From NCBI GenBank assembly GCA_024138025.1, contig JAMXBD010000641.1, forward strand, positions 682,001 to 746,000: DNA of 64,000 bases, given 5' to 3'. A model generated the notes under the pieces. The model saw nothing but the letters and a program-made list of their open reading frames with translations, made no database searches and was not told where the DNA came from. The position numbers and the translations under genes are program-made. Of this stretch, positions 59,630 to 64,000 are shown piece after piece (position 1 is the first letter of the stretch; each line of letters begins with the position of its first letter). This DNA is from Combretum micranthum (taxonomy: Eukaryota > Streptophyta > Magnoliopsida > Myrtales > Combretaceae).

Positions 59630-61519
59630 ATATGGATGTTTAATGAGTTTGAAGTAAAGAATATGTATGTTAAAAAATGTTAGAGTACATATAGGTTGAA
59701 ATTTGATATTAGAAGTGCGTTTGAAAGAAGTGTAAAATTTAGAAAAATTTCATGTTTTCAAAATAGGGGAAGTCTGCAATTTTTTTAAAATATGTGCTGC
59801 AGTGTACGTAGCCTCAGCGCTGTCGATGTAGAGGTTAACACTGCCAGTATTGGGGGAATTCACGAGCGTGGATCATCTCGTGGAACTCTCGAATTTTCGA
59901 ATGAACTTAAGTTGCAGTTTACACTGGCTAAATGTTGCTAGCGTAGCTACAGCACTACCGACGTTTGAGTTAACACGGCCAATGTTAGCAGGCACAGAAA
60001 ATTTCATGCAAATTACACCGTGTTAATGCCGCCAACGTTGAAGATCGGCATATCCCCTACAGTTTTCCATTTGCAAAACTTCTTCAAACCATTTCTTTAG
60101 CTTATTAATTTATTTTGTGATAATTTTATGAGTTTGTATGATATTGTTTGATGTATAAATATTCTGTTATGATCTTGTATGAATATTTATTTGAATTTCA
60201 TGATCCATTAACCTAGAGCTATATATATAAATATACATATATACATACATGGAATAGAGTTAAGGGTGTTGATATAAGTTGAAATTTCTTGCAACAGTGA
60301 TAGATCCTCAGTTGAATACCACTTTTGATCATAGATCTTATTCAGGTATGCAGTAACATGCTTGTTTTCTTACCTAGGTTAAGCATAACTAAATTACTTT
60401 AATTAAGAAAACTTAAATCTTTTTTGTATTGATTGTCTATTATACCGTTGAATCTGGTTTGGGGAGTAGTACCTCACTCAGATTGGGGGTACGGTAACTT
60501 AGACAATTAAGTCACCCTTGTCTTTATGATAAGACTTTCATAAATTGTACGATGGGTAGTTGATAGCGTTATTCCTATCGGCATAACATTTGCTTATTCT
60601 TAAGGAGAAGTAATATGATTTAATTCAATATTAACACTTGAATTAGGAGATAATATGGATTAAGTTAAGTAAAGTTGAGAAACGGCTGAGAACCCAGAGG
60701 AAGCTACTTTTTTGTTTATAGATATATCATCTAGGAGATATAAGTCCCCGAATAACTTATATCAACTCCCTGAGCATCAAGATCGTTTACTCAGGACCCA
60801 CAGATATCCTTGTTTGTCCGAAATTTGAATACTCTGTTATTTGCTAATTAAAGATTATTTAATAATCTAATGGTTGTTGCATTGCATTGCATTTTAGCTT
60901 AAGAATGTGTGTCACTACGCTTTTGTTTTTATTACTTATGCACTAGGCCTTTGGCTGTTATTTCATATTTCAGGTATGGACGAGAGTGATGAATTCTACA
61001 CTATTATGGGATACAGAACAGAGTTTGAGGATTTCTTAGACGATTGGGAGGATTAAAGATGACCATGACCTTAATGGGTCTTTTGTAATAGTGTAATTTT
61101 GGAAGACCTATGTAATAGATATTGTAGCTTTGTTTATCTTTTATATCTTTTGTAATTGGCTTGTTAATATGCCTATGGTTGTAATATCTTAGAGTATTGC
61201 GTGTGTGTGTGTGTGTTGTGTGTGTGTGTGTGTGTGTGTGTGTTGTGGTGGTTTGTGAATATTGTTTTATGTCTTAGAGGCAATGATATGTGAGTGTTTT
61301 AAATAAATATGAAGTTTTCCTTTTAAAGTTTAAGTTATGTTTTAAAAGAAGTTCTATTAGTTAATAATATTAAAAAAAAATTATTCTTATAAGAGATTTA
61401 GGTAAACAAATACCCAAACTGATCTTAGTAATCAACTTACATATAATACTGCAGATTATATGTGGTTGGGGATTTAAATTCACCTATTTTAAATATAGGG
61501 GCGAGTCAGGGTCCTTACA
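59630..61519 (+). repeat. Gypsy copy 2, LTR portion with empty solo-LTR site
   Basis: Paralogous to 36982-37015 plus 38580-40443. At 59659-59663 the single GAATA marks where solo LTR C is inserted in copy 1. It shows frequent substitutions against copy 1 in its first few hundred bases. It includes the interrupted GT repeat at about 61199-61256 and ends GTCCTTACA. Confidence 0.85.
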
Positions 61520-61521
61520 GA

Positions 61522-61532
61522 TGGTATTAGAC
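61522..61532 (+). promoter_or_regulatory. Gypsy copy 2 primer-binding site, one base short
   Basis: TGGTATTAGACC, as in copy 1 but lacking one G, two bases after the LTR terminus. Confidence 0.7.
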
Positions 61533-61782
61533 CAAGTTTGAATAATTGTTTGCTTAAATGTGATAGTTTAAATGAGACTTGACCTAGGCACGGATAGGGA
61601 GTATAGGAAGAATTAAGCTTTGCTTGAATGGTCGTATTTGCTTGCTTTATTGATTGTTTGCTATGCTTGTTGTTTGTTTACTTGCTTGTTTGCTTGTTTA
61701 ATTGCTTGCTATTTTTTATAAATGTGAATGCGGATTTAATAAACTTTAAGCATGGTTTAAATTCCATATGTGTGTGCCATAA

Positions 61783-64000
61783 ATGTATTGTATGCATATG
61801 TTTAGGATAGATAGGTCACAAAGATTTACTCAACAACAAGCTGATAGAGAAAACATGCCTCCACCATCTCAGTCTTCATCTACATCAGCTCCTACTCCTC
61901 TACTACTCCACGTACCGAAGCTATTCCATCTCTTGCAACTGCATTGGCTTCACAAGTCCTCCCATCAACTCAATTTCTGTCGCCTCCTCCAATGCCACCT
62001 TTTCCTCAAATGCCACAAGTACCTACAAACAATCCACATCTATTATGGTATGTTAAGAGATATGGTGGCTATGATGCAACATATCAAATAATGGTGTTTT
62101 AGCAACAACAACACTTTATGCGCAAAATAATCAACAAGGAGAAAGGCAGAATGGAAATCCACCTATAAATGATCAAGCCAACGAGATCAAGCTATATGAT
62201 TTCAGTAAGATGGTTCCCGACTTTGATGGAACAAGTATAGATCCAACTATTGCGGAGAGTTGGATTGAAGAACTAGAGAAACCTTTCTAGCTTGTGATAC
62301 TCTTGAAGAAAAGAAGGTGGACTTAGCTGTATATATGATGAAGAAAGTAGCCTATAACTGGTGGAGACTGGCAAGTGGGAATTTGCAACTATCTATTTCA
62401 TGGACAACATTTAAGGACACATTCTTTGTAAGTACTTTCCAAATTTTGTTAGAGAAAGGATGATAGCAGACTGGCTAAATCTGAGACAAGGAGGTAAATC
62501 TATTGATGAGTATTATGCTGAATTTATAGATTATTGCGTTTTGCTGAGGGGACTATAGAGATGAAAGGATGAAGGTCCAGAAATTTCAAAATGGTTTAAT
62601 TGAGGAGATCAAGGAGAAGTGAAGAAGTTTGAATTGTATACTTTGGCCGACACTGTTGAAAAGACTTTATTAGTGAACAAATTAAAAATGGAAGTTAAGT
62701 AAGAAAAGCTAAGAGAGCCGCCTTTTTAGGGAAAAGAACTACACCTACTTCTTCCTATGGTGGTTATCAAAGTGTTAGCAAGGGTACAAGCTACCAAAGT
62801 AAGGGAAAGAAGCCATTCGTAGGGAAGAAAGGAAATAAAAAATCATGCAAGACTTCAACTCCTGTATTTAGAAGAAATGTTTATGATGTTTTGGACCACA
62901 TGACTTATCCGATTATAAATGGCTCAGGAAACATGTTTTTCTTGTAGACAAGTGGGACACAAAGCTTTTGAATGTAAGAATGGGTTTGCTACCAATATTT
63001 TGTGCTTATTGCAAGCAACGAGGTCATCATATTGCTAATTGCAAAGATCAGCCCAATAATCAAGGTGGATTAATCTAGAGAAGGGGAAAATAAATGCTAG
63101 AGTTTTTGTATTTAATAGATAAAGGATATCCTTCAGTAGATACTTATCAAGTACCTTGATTGTTTCTAATAGAAGTACATATGTATTGATTGACACCTGA
63201 AGCAACTCATGCATGTATATTTGAGAGTTTTATGAGTGAGTGTAAGCTTGCTCCTAATAGATTTTGACTGATTGTGTTATGTGTGTGAATACTCCTTTGT
63301 TGTTGAGACTAGACAACCATATTTGTAGAAATGTTAATGTTTTAATTTCTAATGTGGGCATGCCTGTGGACATTTTAGTTATGCCTTTATCTGATTTTGA
63401 TGTGATCTTGGGAATGAATTGGCTAAATTTCTTCAAAGTTACCATAGATTGTTATAAAGTAGAGTTGAGTTTTGATTTGAAGGAACGAGGTTCACATATG
63501 TTTTGAAAGGCAAAGGCTAAGCAATGAATTCTATGGAATTATGGAAAGGTCAGTTGTGATAGCAGTGAATATAGAAGAAATGGATATCAACATGGTACTA
63601 ATGGTGAATGAATTTATTGATGTGTTTCTCAGAATTTGCTAGTTTGCCTCCTAATAGGGAGATTAAATTTGGGATTGAAGTATTACCATGAACTGTTTTA
63701 TCTCTAGGGCTCTTTACAGGATGGCACCTACAGAGTTGAAGGAATTAAAGCAATAGTTGCAAGAGTTACAAGAAATTGGTTTCATTAGACGAGTATTTCA
63801 CCTTGAGGTACCATTGTATTATTTGTGAAGAAGAAAGACGAGAGTCTATGGATGTGTATTGATTATAAGGAATTGAATCAAGTTACAATCAAGAACAAAT
63901 ATCCCTTGCCTAGGATCGATGATTTATTTGATCAGCTGAAAGGAGCTATTGTGTTTTTGAAAATTGATTTGAGATCAGATACTATCAGCTCAAAATCAAG
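61783..64000 (+). pseudogene. Gypsy copy 2 gag-protease-RT, continuing beyond the window
   Basis: Nearly base-for-base paralog of 40708-42970: gag (61783-62555), knuckles (about 62935-63055), protease (about 63170-63500) and the RT start with [11 protein letters not shown] (from about 63845), cut by the window end. It shares the stops of copy 1, such as TAG at 62099-62101, TAG after AAGCAA near 63754 and TGA in the ACCTTGAGG context near 63805. It has in addition numerous 1-2 base deletions that break every frame. Confidence 0.85.

Overview
The window is AT-rich plant nuclear DNA, most likely from a eudicot. It has spliced genes with GT-AG introns, an F-box/kelch gene of the SKIP4 type, an ankyrin-repeat protein kinase of the integrin-linked-kinase (Raf-like group C) family, Ty1/copia and Ty3/gypsy retrotransposons primed by initiator tRNA-Met, Mutator-like (MULE) transposons and many small foldback elements. 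There is no rRNA, tRNA, CRISPR array or bacterial operon that I can see. I cannot name the species.

Layout. 1-5.6 kb is a graveyard of small foldback/MITE elements without genes. 5.6-19.65 kb is a decayed MULE ('MULE I') with a MuDR-type transposase followed by a plant mobile domain (PMD) reading frame. Two solo gypsy-type LTRs are inserted in it: 6949-11622 (5-bp target duplication ATGTG) and 12296-14433 (GGTAA/GGTGA). 19.8-23.0 kb is the intact SKIP4-like gene on the plus strand, with a likely 5'-UTR intron. 24104-47170 is a second MULE ('MULE II') with a perfect 9-bp target duplication CACTATTTT. A chromovirus-type gypsy element lies inside its transposase region, and a full-length copia element (26299-36981, duplication ATATG) and a related solo LTR (37016-38579, duplication GAATA) lie inside the gypsy LTR. 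47.44-47.67 kb is a young foldback element made of near-identical palindromes. 49.4-55.0 kb is the ankyrin-repeat kinase, eleven recognisable exons with one single-base frameshift. 57.96-64 kb is a second copy of the copia-LTR/gypsy block seen at 35.3-43.2 kb.

Genes. Only two host protein genes can be supported: SKIP4-like (an SCF ubiquitin-ligase substrate adaptor) and the kinase (a signalling protein). They do not form an evident functional unit. Everything else of size is transposon, and its reading frames are interrupted.

Most notable. (a) Three transposon families here carry the same architecture with different sequence: several short hairpins, each a 7-12 bp stem with a short loop, near or between the terminal inverted repeats. 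(b) The block duplicated at 59.6-64 kb keeps the empty target site of the solo LTR and shares stop codons with the first copy, so relative insertion order can be read directly. (c) From about 61.5 kb to the window end, copy 2 differs from copy 1 mostly by 1-2 base deletions, which suggests unpolished assembly.
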